A DNA stretch of 64,000 bases from contig CP136490.1 of NCBI GenBank assembly GCA_032768795.1, forward strand, positions 7,068,001 through 7,132,000, in the 5' to 3' direction. The DNA is from Tremella fuciformis (lineage: Eukaryota; Basidiomycota; Tremellomycetes; Tremellales; Tremellaceae). The notes under the pieces were generated by a model. The model made no database searches and had not been told where the DNA came from. It saw nothing but the letters and a program-made list of their open reading frames with translations. Below, one piece after another: positions 1 to 11,422 of the stretch (positions within the stretch are counted from its first letter, which is position 1; each line of letters opens with the position of its first letter). A program made the translations under genes and the position numbers.

Positions 1-3000
1 GAAGTCAAAAACATGACAGTCTCAGTGTAGGTCTCCAGAGTCCATGGCCCCGGTCCGGCTGACGTGATTCAGTGTTGCTGCCCTCATCAAACGCTGTCGA
101 CCCGAGTCATTCCGCACAATCGTGCACACCTTGACGAGCAATGTCGCAGTGGGTTCAGAGGAGACCAAAGAGGTCGCCTGTTTGAGTAAGTACATCACGT
201 GCTGCAGATTTCTGTCTTAAGCTGCAGCTCTTAAATCCGTGGTACTGGAGATGCCGGTGGGACCTGGAGTTACCAAAGAAGTGGAACACATCAATGAGAA
301 ATGCTTGGCCACTATGAGTTCGGTCCGTTCACTCGAGTTGTCCAGGCTCGTATACTGAAGCCCAAGGCCTCAACGGAGACTCAGATCGCCGCGCAGCTTT
401 GCCAGATCCTCTCGGATCTCTACACTCGCGCTGCGGGCATAATACGCTCTTCGCCTGAAGTGGATGACGCAACTAGGCAGGCCTTCATCCCATTACTTTT
501 CAGCGGACCACTCGCTGTGCGCAAACGGGCGATCGCGACTTTCGCGGTGCTCGTCACCATCAAGCCTGCTTTGTTCAATGACGAGCTCAAGAACGGTATC
601 ACAGCGGGCTTGCGATCAGGAGGCGATTCGGCCCGGTCTTGTACTCATTTGATCGGTGCTCTTGCTAAGACACCCATCTCGGGAAAAATTGGCGCGTTCG
701 TACAGAATGATGACTCGGCCGTCATAAAGCTATTGATCAAAGAGACCGAGGATCCTGCCGATGTCGAGACGGCTGAGGGCGCGCTCCTGGTGAGTGTCGG
801 ACAGAATCATGGGTGAGGACTGACAACAGGCTTTGGAGATCCTCGTTCTTCGATGTCCAAGCGACATTCCTCGTTTCGTTATGCTCATCGCCCAAAAAGC
901 GTTGATTCTGCTCAAGTATGATCCCGTATGTTGCTGATATCTTTGCCTATGAAGCGCTCACTTCAGAATTACGTCGAGCAAGATGATGAAGATGAGGACA
1001 TGGATGAGGCAGATGAGTATGACGATGATGAATATGAAGAGGATCCGTAAGCTCTGCCGCCCCTCTAGCAGGGTCTCGTTCATCGTCAGATACTCTGACG
1101 ACGAGGATGATTCATGGAAACTTCGTCGAGCTGCAGCTAAATTGCTCTACGCCCTCATTGGGACGCGAAACGAATATCTGGGCGACTTCTATGCCCACGC
1201 AGCTGCTGTTCTTATCTCTCGGTTCGGTGAGAGGGAGGAGAGCGTGCGCTTGGAAGTTCTTGCTGCCTTTGAGAACTTGCTTCGACAGACGGCTATCGCT
1301 AAGACCGCGGAGCTTGCTTCTGGCAGCCGGAACAAGCGTAAGAGAAGTGAGGGTATGGACGAGGACAGCCTTCCCGAGGACAGGTCAGTCATGACAACCC
1401 GTAACGCAAAGTCAGCTGAGCCATATAGCGTTGTTGCTCTGCTTCGTGCCTATCTTCCACCACTGCTCAAGGCAGTCCTCAAGCAGCTGTCCTCCAAGTC
1501 GATCGGCGCGCGTCAGAAATGCTTCAGCGTACTCCGTCTAGTCACCGAGATACTCGAGGGTGGACTTGATTCGGCTTCCGACAACATTTGCGACGCGACC
1601 GCGAACGCACTTCGCGCCATAGAGAGCGCCTCGTCATCCTTGGCCGTTTCAGCTCTGTCGTTCTTGGCCACCTTCTTCGTACATCACCCGACTCGCGTCT
1701 ACTCGTCCCGCCTTTCAACCTTGGTCCCTGCTATAATTCGCTGTATGAAGAACAAGCTTCGAGGCGTCAGCTTCGAGGCGTTTTTCGCGGCCTCAGCTCT
1801 CGCCCAATCTGTCCGGGCAAAGGGCTCGTCCTCACCCCTAGCGAATAATCTCTTCCAGCCGGTGCAAGAGATATTCCAGGCGACAACGGATGTGCTGGCA
1901 GATACGTCCGTTGACGGAGATGTTCGCGAGCGGGCTCTCGATACTCTCGGCAATTTCCTTGTCCATGAAGGCGATAGTCTTGCGCCGGACTTGCCAACCT
2001 GTCTTCCGCTAATCAGTGCTCGCCTCAATAACGAAGCCACGTCGGGTACCGCTCTTTCGGTCATTTCGAAGATTGCCGGCGCACCCACGTGTAAGGGGGA
2101 CGCTATCGACGCCTGGCTTCTGGAAGTTCTACCTCAAGTCGTAGTGGCACTCCGTCGCTCACGGAAGACCGCAGGTCGAACCATTGAGTTCACCTGTCTT
2201 TCGAATATCCTGGCTCGGCTTGACAGTCAACTCTCAGTCGCAACCGCCAACGACATCATCGTTCAGCTCCAACCAATCATCGACACACCCTCTGCGATAC
2301 ACGCCATAGGGATTATACTAGACAGCCAGCCATCCTGCAGGGACTTTGTCAATGAGCTGCTGCCTCACATCCTTGATGTGGTGCGAGCCCCATCCATCAA
2401 CGCCGCTTTATCAGAGGCACTCCTTGTCTTCTTCGGTGCTTATGTCGATGGTGATGTGGATTGTGCCACTCGCCTCGTGCCCAAGCTGGTGGAGAACATC
2501 GGTGGTAGTGGCGAGCTTCCCGATGCGACCAGGGGCGGAACATCCGCCTATCTGACAACGGCCAAGTGCATCGGAACGGTCGTTCAACATTCTCAAAGAA
2601 ACGCGGCAGGAGTCATTGCTCTGTTCCAGAGGACCATCAAGGTTTGACTTCTATACAGCGAGGCTCTGTCAGACTGATGAAGCAGTCGTCCAAGGTCACA
2701 GAAGCTCAGGTCTATCTCGCGCTCCTCAGCGTTGGGGAGATCGGACGAGTCGTGTAGGTTGCTTGACAATAATGGACCCGTCTTGGTAACCCAGCAGTGA
2801 TCTATCCCAGAACATCGATCTGTTCGAGCAATCGCTCTCCTTCTTCTCCAACCCGAGTGAAGAAGTGCGCAGTGCTGCTGCGTTTGCAGCGGGTATGTGC
2901 TGTCCTCCAACAAAGTTGTGCTGACCCTGTAGGGAATTTGGCGGTTGGTTCATCGAAGACATTCCTCCCGCTCATCGTGCGACACATAGACACAGCCGCG

Positions 3001-4162
3001 AGCGAAGCGAATCGTATACTTCTGCTGCACGCGTTGAAGGAAGTCGTTCTGCATTCATCTCCCGCTCATCTGGAGGCAATAGCAGAATCTCTCTGGAAGC
3101 CTCTTTTCGCGGAATCGAAGCAGCCACCCAGTCAGGCCTTGACCAACGTGGATCAACCTGGAGATGATGGTGTTCGAAATGTGAAGGCTGCCTGTATAGG
3201 CAAGCTGACCACCGCTGCGCCTGCCAAATTCCTGCCCCAGCTCCAAGTATGTCACGCCCGCTTCAACGTCTCATATGTGCTAACGAAGCTCAGTCTCTGC
3301 TCAAATCTTCCCCACAAAACCGTGCGATTGTCGCTGCTGCCATTCGGTACTCCTTCATCGACACGACTTCGTCTTACGACGAGCTCATCGCGCCAATAAT
3401 TGTTGATTTCCTTTCCCTGATGCACGACGAGAACTTGGTGAGGTGCAGTGGCGAATCCAGTGCATCGAGCTGACCGCGTAGGTGGTGCGCCGTTTGTCTC
3501 TTGCGTCTCTGAATGCCGCCATCCAGAACAAGCCCCATTTGATTATCGACCGCTTGACCGCACTCCAGCCCTTGCTTTTCGAAGAAACAGTCATCAAGAA
3601 GGAGCTCCAAAAGACGGTGATGATGGGTCCGTTCGCTGTGATCGAGGACAAAGGTCTCGAGAACCGGAAGACAGCATACGAGACGATGTACACCATGGTG
3701 AGTACAGCGGTCATTGTCGCGGCCTCGCTGATGTGGGAGCTCAACACCTGTTTCTCCAAAGTCGACATTGGACCTTTCACCGACCGTGTCCTGGCGGCTT
3801 TGACCGATGTCAACGAGATCAAGGTTCTCGGATTGATGCTCTTGTTGCGTCTGGGGCAGTTGTCGCCGACCACCGTCATTCCTCGACTGGATGATGCGGT
3901 CGACGCCTTCAAGGAGATCATGAAGGACGTGCAGGTCAAGGAGGACACCGTCAAGCAAGATTTGGAGCGGAAGGGTGAGTGATCAGTCGGGTCTTGGGTG
4001 ACGCGCCCTAACAACGCAGAGGAGATGCAGCGATCAGCATTGCGGACGGCCGTTCCGCTGTATCGCTTGAGCTCGCAGCAGCAAGCGCCGGCCTTCCAAG
4101 CATTCGTCAGCGGCCTCCTGAGCATGCCGCAATGGAAGGAGTTCCGCGACTACCAGGCGTAA
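1..4162 (+). CDS. CAND1: CAND1-like cullin-associated NEDD8-dissociated protein (5' truncated by window)
   Basis: HEAT-repeat protein that binds deneddylated cullin-RBX1 and exchanges substrate receptors on SCF-type ubiquitin ligases. The window opens inside an exon (bases 1-26) matching the animal CAND1 segment around EVQNLAV, so the N-terminus is missing. Reading through introns of about 35-60 bases gives family landmarks in order: ETKEVACL, the long HEAT solenoid, the acidic insert (about 968-1100, DEDEDMDEADEYDDDEYEED then SWKLRRAAAKLL), RFGEREESVRLEV, the DGVRNVKAACIGKLT segment, and the C-terminal MGPFAVIEDKGLENRKTAYE block. Intron 1 is about 186-221 and intron 2 about 323-360 (GT-AG, phase 0). 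The last exon ends EFRDYQA with TAA at 4160-4162. Convergent with the next gene (298-base gap). Identity is secure; exact splice sites are inferred. Confidence 0.9.
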
Positions 4163-4460
4163 CGAGACAGGCACCGCAGGCAAAGGAGAGAGAGACAAGG
4201 AAGCAAACGGATACGCAATACACCACGCATTGTATCATGACATGTCCATGCATTGAGTCACACGACGCACGCTGGGAAAGACAACAGATCGATACATCCT
4301 GAACATGTGGATATGAAGTCAAAGGGATAAACGTGGAGACAACACAGAGCGTCAGGGGTATGTTATGTGACAACGGCCTTTACAACGAGACCAGCCCGAT
4401 GGCCCGATACTGCACATTGACAGTGCGTATACAACTCCCAACAGATGAGATGATGGATAC

Positions 4461-6940
4461 TCAGGACGACGCCGACGGTGCCAGCGCCGGGGCTTGCATC
4501 TTGTCCGCAAAGCTCACTGGCTTGTGCTCAAAAGGACTGCGCAGATCGCCTCCTTGGCTCGCACCGCTCGCTGCGAGCCCGCCTAGCCTCGCGACGTGGC
4601 CGCCAGGCTCACCGGGTGCTTTTTGGCGCTTGGACTCGCGGATCTCAGCGATGCGGGGCATCGTTGCAATAGCCCCCAGGGGCCGTACGGGGGTCGTGGC
4701 GGCGGAATCCGAGAGACTCCGTGCGAGGGGTACGGGTCGGATGGCAAGCGAAGCCGGGCGTCGGGGTGCCTGCAGCGGCGCGTTCGGCGTAGGGGCGTGG
4801 AAAGCGATGTGAGGCGTCTGCATACATATGGTGGAACCGGACGATGAGGATGATGTGGGAGATGGTGACGGGCCAAGAGAGAGCTTTGCGAAAGCGCGTT
4901 GTGGGGAGAAGGTCGACTCCCTCTCTCGGTCCGACAGGCGCCGGCCAGGGGCTTTTGGCGCAGAGGGCAGGCGAGGGGTCGTCGCGGCCATAGGCACTGG
5001 TGAGTGCATGGTCAGGGTGATGGAAGGGGCGTCTGTAGGTGTTACAGGACCCGATGGTGACGACCGCAATCCGAGAATGGCTCCGAAGGTGGAAGTGATT
5101 GGGGTATGGGGGTCCTCTTCTAGCTCGAGCTCGAGGTCCATGTGCTCGGATTCGTCGAGTCCGATCTCATGAGAGGACATGGAGGATGGAGGCGAAGAGT
5201 TGAGGGTCGATTCTGAGACAGGCGAGTCGGATGTTGGAGGCACTTCGCCGTCCAGGTGAGAGTGAGCGTGGTGCATGGCGTTGGCAAGAGCTGCCATAGG
5301 ATCGTTTGACTCCTCGATCGGCGAGTCGGGGAAATCTGCAGACGTGAAGGAGGGCCCTCGCGACAAAGGCGAAGGTCGTGGCAGGGGCGAGTGCACGGAG
5401 AGACTGGGCTTGCGCGCGCAAGACGTGGGCATGTTGATGGGGAATGTGAAAGACAGGGCTGCCCGTCAGCATCATGGTTCGTCAGCAACGATATGGAACT
5501 CACGCGAAGACAGGCCGTTCTCCGAGTGCAGGGTGCCACTTGCGCTCGGTGAAGCGACTGTGCTGCCCTGCAGCTGGCTTGACAGCCTCTGTGCAGTCTC
5601 AATGGTCTGTTCGGCATCGCTGTCGCCATACAACGAATCCATCGAGTGTTGTTGACGGCTCATTCCATGGCCACCGAGCACGGCCAAAGCCGGCCTCTGT
5701 GGGCGCGCAATCGGCTGAGGCTGGGCGCGGGATGAAACAAGAGATGGGATGATCGACTCAGATTCGGTCCTCCTGTGACCACCTATCGATGTCCGGGACT
5801 CTGCCAGTGCCAAGGCAAAGAGGCGCTCGCGGGTGTGGACGTGATCATGAGTCCATTTGTTTCCTCGGCGGGCCTCGGTGTAGAGGACCTGCTTGGCTAG
5901 GTCCTCGACAACACCCGGAGGAGGGAGCTCTCCCGGCGCGAAACCGCCATGTGAAGCAGCCTGCAGCAGATACTGCGAGTTAGCTGTGTGCGCAGGGGCT
6001 CATATGGAGGAGGAACTGACACTCTGCAAGACTCCGTCCTCGTCCTCTGTCCAGGGAAGCTGGGTCCTGCCGTGCTTGCCTTCGAGTGTCTCGATTGGAG
6101 AGAGGGACAAGTACGGTGTGTCGGGAGTCATGACTAGGGGCGGATTCTGTCCTTCAGCTGACACCTAGGTGATCAGGAGCGAAGACTAACCGGTGTGGGG
6201 GACCAAAAGTCGGGCCTGAACGGATTAGGAGTATGCAAGTCATCCTGCGAACCAGCGCTGAAGGTCAGCTTGCTTGGAAGACGCTCCAAGCGAGTGACTT
6301 GCCGAAGCTGCAGCTGGGGAACAGCCAAGCTGAGAGTAACTTGACGGCGGTCTTTCAAAGACATGTTGACGAGGACGAAAGGCCAAGGAGTGTGAGTGGG
6401 AAACGAAAGGGCGAAAAGAGAGCTGATATCGTATATGGGGCGTCGGGGATTGCTGGCAGGGAGCGTTGCGAGGTCGAGATTATATGCAGGTGCTGAGGAT
6501 CGAGTAAACAAGCGCTGCGGCCACTAACACCAAGCTGTCTGCCACTATCCCAAACGCACTCAAAGAGGAATGTCGAGGGGCGTGATGTGATCGATGGATG
6601 TTTCTGACACCTGAGCGACTCGCGGGCACACCAGCCGTTGAGGAGACGCGCCAATGTTGGTGCAAATGCCGTCAATGACGGCCTGGCCCAGGTGGTCGTA
6701 AAGAGTTTGATTGAGACGAGTCTCGGCGGGGCGTGATTGACAAATAGCGTCCGGTGGAGCTGAAGATCGTCGCGGTCGCGGAGGAAGGGGGATTTGTTGT
6801 CGTTGCTTGGAGACCAGCTAGTCTTGCAATCTCGACGTTGACGTTCCAGGTGCCAGCACCGGCGGCGGCGAGTACGAGATTGAATGGGCGGTCGTCGAAG
6901 AGTGTCGCGTCGTTTGGATGGAGGACCACGTCGTCTTGCT
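4461..6940 (-). CDS. Unknown Ser/Pro-rich protein, 5' end unresolved
   Basis: Multi-exon gene with no recognised family. The 3' exon (4461 to about 5470) is Ser/Pro-rich and low in structure, with DRERESTFSPQRAFAKLSL. The exon above (about 5475-5990) has a compact segment, VVEDLAKQVLYTEARRGNKW then THDHVHTRERLFALALAES, the part most likely to be a folded or conserved domain. A further exon near 6055-6160 encodes TPDTPYLSLSPIETLEGKHG, and one at about 6195-6500 encodes RRPIYDISSLFALSFP and VTRLERLPSKLTF. Introns between these are short GT-AG. Upstream, about 6515-6940 holds coding-like stretches (LHPNDATLFDDRPFNLVLAA; AVIDGICTNIGASPQRLVC) that probably form the first exons, but I could not join them in frame or find a convincing ATG. 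Function unknown. Confidence 0.5.
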
Positions 6941-8010
6941 CGATGGGGAAGGTTGGTTAGTTGTTTCGTGTGGTCCAGCCTCGAGATAGCTGGGAAGAAA
7001 AGGCGATTAAAGGCGATGGAATGAGTCTCGACCTCGCCCTCGCTCTTCAAGACGTCTCTTGCCTTCCAAAGCTGCTGCCCTCGTCCTTCGAGACGTTTCT
7101 TGCTCGACAAGAGGTGAGTGGGGTGGGGTGGAGGTGCTCCTGATCGGAAAAGAGCAAGAGGTACGAGAGAGAGCTGAGGCTTTCGGGAGGCGTTTCTGTG
7201 ATCCGTCCCTCGTCCCTGTGGCATCTGCCTGCGGCGCAAGCACCTCGAAGCAGTTCCAGCATGCAGTATGCAGCAGGAGGGCGAAAGAGAGAGAGGCTGT
7301 GCCTGCCGGGGCCAAGTCGGACAAATGATTTGGGATACAAGGTTTGGCAAGAAGAGCAGCGCAATTGCTGCAAACGTCCTGCCTATCTCGCCTCGAGCAA
7401 GGCTGCGAGCTGCAGCGGCTGAAGAGTCGCGTCTGGTGGCTGGCACAGGTGATGGGCGAAGGAAGACCCCGGGTCCTGTCGATCTGATCATCGGCCGGCC
7501 TCGCCCTCGTTCCTCGACCCCGCTCCCCTTCTCTCCCTCCCCCCTCTCCTTGATTGACAATTCCCCCGTGTCCACGCCGTGTCTGGGCCAGACGCTAGTG
7601 ATGTTCACCCTCCCTCGCTGTCGTCAGAGAGAGCAGAAGAGGGGGAACAAGGGGGCCAAGGGGTCTCGGAAAAAGAGACAAGCAATGTGACAAAGTCGAA
7701 GGAGAGAGAAAGGGGTGGGGTGAGCAGAAATTCCTGAAAACTTAATAAAGACGCGTCGACGCGACGCGTCCCTGAATCCCTCATTGGTTCATTGGCTGCT
7801 GAAAAGATGCATCGAGCACAAAGGGCAAGGTGATAGATATTCTACGTACATCGAATAAGAAAAGGTTCCTCCATCCTCCTCCACGCCTACGATCGGCCAC
7901 CTTTGGCGAGAGGTACAGTGCAGTGTGTATTCCGCCGGACGGGGGTGGGCGGGAGCCTGTCAGCATCTTTTTCCGACTCCTAGTCTACTGCACAGTCATC
8001 CGACTGGGGA
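6941..8010. other. Intergenic/5' region between two minus-strand genes
   Basis: No convincing gene. A 417-codon open frame on the minus strand (6355-7608) is low-complexity, Arg/Ser/Pro-rich and overlaps the real downstream frames; it looks like a chance frame in GC-rich DNA. The region should hold the promoter and long leader of the unknown gene below it and the 3' end of the secreted-protein gene above it. Two GACGCGTC palindromes near 7750-7770 are the only distinct motif. Confidence 0.5.
7750..7770. promoter_or_regulatory. Twin GACGCGTC palindromes (MCB-like ACGCGT pair)
   Basis: Two copies of the 8-base palindrome GACGCGTC lie at 7750-7757 and 7763-7770, separated by 5 bases. Each contains ACGCGT, the core bound by the MBF cell-cycle factor in yeasts. 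The pair is upstream of the minus-strand unknown gene (ATG side near 6940) and beyond the 3' end of the secreted-protein gene (stop at 8011). The motif is seen directly; MBF binding and the target gene are inferred. A single ACGCGT is common by chance, the close pair less so. Confidence 0.35.
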
Positions 8011-9952
8011 TTAGCGATGGCTCCGCATTGCGCCGCAGCCGACGTACATGCAGTCGTCTTGAGGTCCACGCTGGGCGACAGGCATCGTGACCGCCTGATG
8101 GTTCGACGCGGCTGACATTTAGCAAGATCACAGTAGAGATAAGACACGGGAACGCACATGACATGGTGCACAGACGATAGCTGCCGGCCGGGAGACCGCC
8201 GGCGATAGTGAACGTGTACTGACCGTTCTCTGCAATCGTCAGTCGATGTGCCTACTCAATTCAGGTCCAAGACTTACCGGTGCCGTCTCGAAGACCTTGG
8301 AAAAACTCAAAGTTGGTCGCATCGGGTGCGGTCGTAGCGCTGTCGAGTGCCTGGACGACGACGTGCATGTGGCCGTTGATGTTGCTGTATGTCAGCCATC
8401 GGCCCGGTCGGCCAGGTCCCGAAGACTCGCCCGTCCTTGTTCAGCTGCTGAGGTCCCGAGTAGTACGTCGCCTGTGCGTCGGTGAAGGAGCCAGAGTCGA
8501 GACCAGTCTGAGCGATGGCGACATCGATGTCGGAGTTGGCTTTGATCTTCGCGCCGTTGGCCTATCTGTCAGCAATGTGAGCGATGATTTTAACTACTAC
8601 TGACCGGGGAGGTGATGAGACTCGTGACCATGTTGTTGACCGAGGGAATGTCGCCCATTGGGATAGGGCTGCGGTCAGCTGGAACCATGGCTTCTGGCAT
8701 CGAAAGACCCACTTGCAGCTGCCGGCAGTGTTCTGCAAGCCGTTCGTCAGAGTCTTGCCATCACAGAAGTCAAGGTAGTTGTTGTTACTCGTAGCAGAGA
8801 CAACCTCGCCATCGGTCGGGTTGCCGGCATTCGAGTCATTGATGACGGCTTTGCTGAGACCTGGGCAGTGTCAGTCGGATACGGGTAAGCAATGAGTCAC
8901 CTACTCGTGCCGCCGTTGTTGGTGAGCGAGGGGTCGGGAGTGCCGGTCTGACCGTTCTCGTCAGCGATTGTCGCGGTGCCCTCGGCCTTGGGTAGAGCGG
9001 TGGTGGCGCTAGCAGCATTCTGCCATTCGTCAGTGAACAGAAATGCAATAAAGATTGACTGACGGTCGTCGTAGTTCCAGCATTGTTCTTGTTGTTCCCG
9101 CCCTTGCCCCCCGTTTTGGCATTGGCTGCGGCGGCGGCAGCGGCTGCAGAAGCCGAGGCAGCTGCGGCAGCGGCAGATGAAGACGAAGCAGCAGCAGCAG
9201 CAGCAGCGGCGGCGGCGCCACCACCTGCAGCGCCCTTGCCTTTGCCTTTGGTCTTGGCGTTCGTGACGGCGGCAGCAGCGGCGGCCGATGTAGCCGCAGC
9301 AGCGCTGGAAGCAGCATCAGCAGCCGCGGCGGCACTGGAAGCTGCAGCAGCCGATGCGGCAGCGGCCTGAGAGGGAGGTCAGTCAGGCCACTAGTTGAAT
9401 TGAAAAGCACCTACAGCAGCAGCGCCTTGTCCACCTCCGGCAGCGGCGCCGGCGCCAGCTCCAGCTTGACCACCCTTGCCAGCCTGGGCACCTTTACCCG
9501 CTCCAGCTTGACCAGCGCCAGCCTGTCCAGCCTGTTGCCCGCCCTTGTTGTTCTGCCGGCCTGCCTGCGCACCAGCGGCACCACCCGCCTGACCACCCTG
9601 ACCTTTGCCGGCCTGACCGCCTTGCCCACCTTGACCCGCCGGACCGCCACCTTGACCTCCGGCGCCGCCTCCCTGGGCCCGAGCGCCGCCTTGGAAGCCT
9701 TGGAAGCCTGGTCCGGCTCGTTCGCCTTGCATGGGATCACGCTCGTCCGACATCATATGACGAGACTCGAGGTTGATGACGCCCTCCGCCAGCCTAGGGA
9801 TAGGCTTGGCATGACGAATCGCAAGCGCACGCCTTTCATCCTACTCTGTCAACCACTCGGCATGAAGACAACAGCGAGAAGACACTTACTTGGTAAGGCC
9901 GAGCGGCGAGCACCGAGAGCAATGCGAGGAGGGCGAGCGTGAAGGCTTTCAT
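8011..9952 (-). CDS. Secreted Gly/Ala-rich protein with basidiomycete-type conserved C-terminal domain
   Basis: ATG at 9950-9952 starts a clear signal peptide (MKAFTLALLALLSVLAARPY). After an intron the mature protein begins with a Gly/Gln/Ala-rich tract (repeats such as GGQGGQAGKGQGGQAGG), then a poly-Ala/Ser tract (about 9090-9370), then a globular domain spread over several small exons: YLDFCDGKTLTNGLQNTAGS, NPIPMGDIPSVNNM, IKANSDIDVAIAQTGLDSG, GHMHVVVQALDS, GQYTFTIAGGLPAGSYRLCT and finally NHQAVTMPVAQRGPQDDC. This domain order recalls a family of secreted proteins of unknown function widespread in Basidiomycota (known from memory of the family, not searched). Stop TAA is the complement of 8011-8013. 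Likely cell-wall or extracellular; no catalytic motif seen. Exon borders are approximate. Confidence 0.75.
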
Positions 9953-11422
9953 ATTTCCTATCGAAATTCGGTTGGATTAGGCGGTAAGATCGGGCAGGCC
10001 ACCGGGGCCAGCGCACAGCGAATTAGGCGGGTCGTCAGGGCGAGTCTATAGGCAAGCCAGTGCCGTGAGGTGCCACGTCGGGCGTAGCGGTGCGGATCGG
10101 GCAGAGGGACGCGGGACGGGGCGCAGAGAAGGGAAGTACGAAAGAGTCACCAGGACTCGAGAGCAAAGTGTACGAAAGAAGAGGAGACAAGCAGGGAAGA
10201 GAGGTCAGAGTGGATGAGCATGGTCGTCAGCTGCGGATGGTGCTTAAGTATCTGCAGCACCGCCCGGCCTGGCTGGCCGAGCGGCGATGGCCTCACGGCG
10301 CCGTCCAGGCGACCGGTACCGGTCGTCTTGTCATTGAGGAGAAGCAGGGGTGTGGTAGCCATGAGACCGCCTCCATGTCGTTTGCGCCTATTTCGGGCCA
10401 AGTGAGGCTATATCGAGGGGTCAGACGTCAAGGACGCGTGAGTGCTCGGAGCCGGTGGCTCGCCGTGCCCGCTCGTTGTCAAGAGCCTGCCAGGGCGGTT
10501 GCGCGGGGGACACCCGGATCGTACGGCCGCTCGGTTTCCAGCGGTCGTCGTCAGCGACCAGTGTTCTTCGGCATTTGATGCTTCGTTGCTCGACTTGGCA
10601 ACACGACTATCCTCTGGGAAAGTGAGTCGACTCGTCTGCCATTTTTCATGGACATGAAGTTGACCAGTAAACACGAAGTGGCATGGACGAGGCAGATCGT
10701 CAATGTGGCGGAAAAGCAGATGGCGGAGCGGTGTGGCGGTCCGTGATGGGATGATCAAGTGATGAAACAGGAACTCAGCCTTTGGGACCTGGCCTGGCGT
10801 AGTGCACGTTGATCACTCCCAGTGTGCCATTCAGATGGATGCACATTCTGATCAGAGCCGTGGTTCCAGTGTCATCTCACGACGCTACTGGTGAGATGCT
10901 GTCCGGCTTGGTAGTCCACAAGAATGATTTGCCACAAGTCAGCCAGACGGCTGGTCTACATCTCACGTTGTCCCCATGCGGTACCATCGCACTGATGCTT
11001 CGCGAGCATCGTAATCCTCCTTTGGACTTCGAAAATGTCTTGCTACCTCCCTGAACTAACAAAGGTTGGCACAGGACCCCAATGCTATGGTCCTGGAAGG
11101 TATCGCTACCATCACGCTATCGCGCTCCATCCGCGCTGACCGTGTGAAATGGAGTGTGGATGCTGATGTGAAAGGGTGGTGTGCTGATCATATAACGAGC
11201 GGTCGGTGCAATGCAGCAGCCCACCGCTGCTCCAGGAGCGACTTCGTCTTCCGCTTCGGGCCTGTTGCACTAGTAGCGTAGCATACAGATCACACCGCCT
11301 GATTAGCTACTGAAAAGCAAGATTGGCGCTCTCAGCAATCCATCAGCGACCCATCAATACACGACTTGTTTTCGCTCCGCCAGTCGGGCGCCCCAGCTTT
11401 GGGGGAACAGACTTTGGATATC
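9953..11422. promoter_or_regulatory. 1.47-kb divergent intergenic region
   Basis: Lies between the start of the minus-strand secreted-protein gene and the plus-strand gene at 11423, so it should contain both promoters. Open frames here (for example 10090-10578 and 10809-11054 plus) begin at non-ATG codons or are of shuffled, unlikely composition, and I recognised none. One ACGCGT at 10434-10439. No repeat or RNA gene seen. Confidence 0.5.

Noticed and set aside
6355..7608. 417-codon open frame on the minus strand
   Set aside because: Arg/Ser/Pro-rich low-complexity translation that overlaps real coding frames of the minus-strand gene; typical chance frame in GC-rich DNA.
9083..9370. Plus-strand poly-Ala open frame
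   Set aside because: Antisense shadow of the poly-Ala/Ser exon of the secreted-protein gene.
10809..11054. Small plus-strand frame between divergent genes
   Set aside because: Starts at TTG, has no recognisable feature, and no splice partners.
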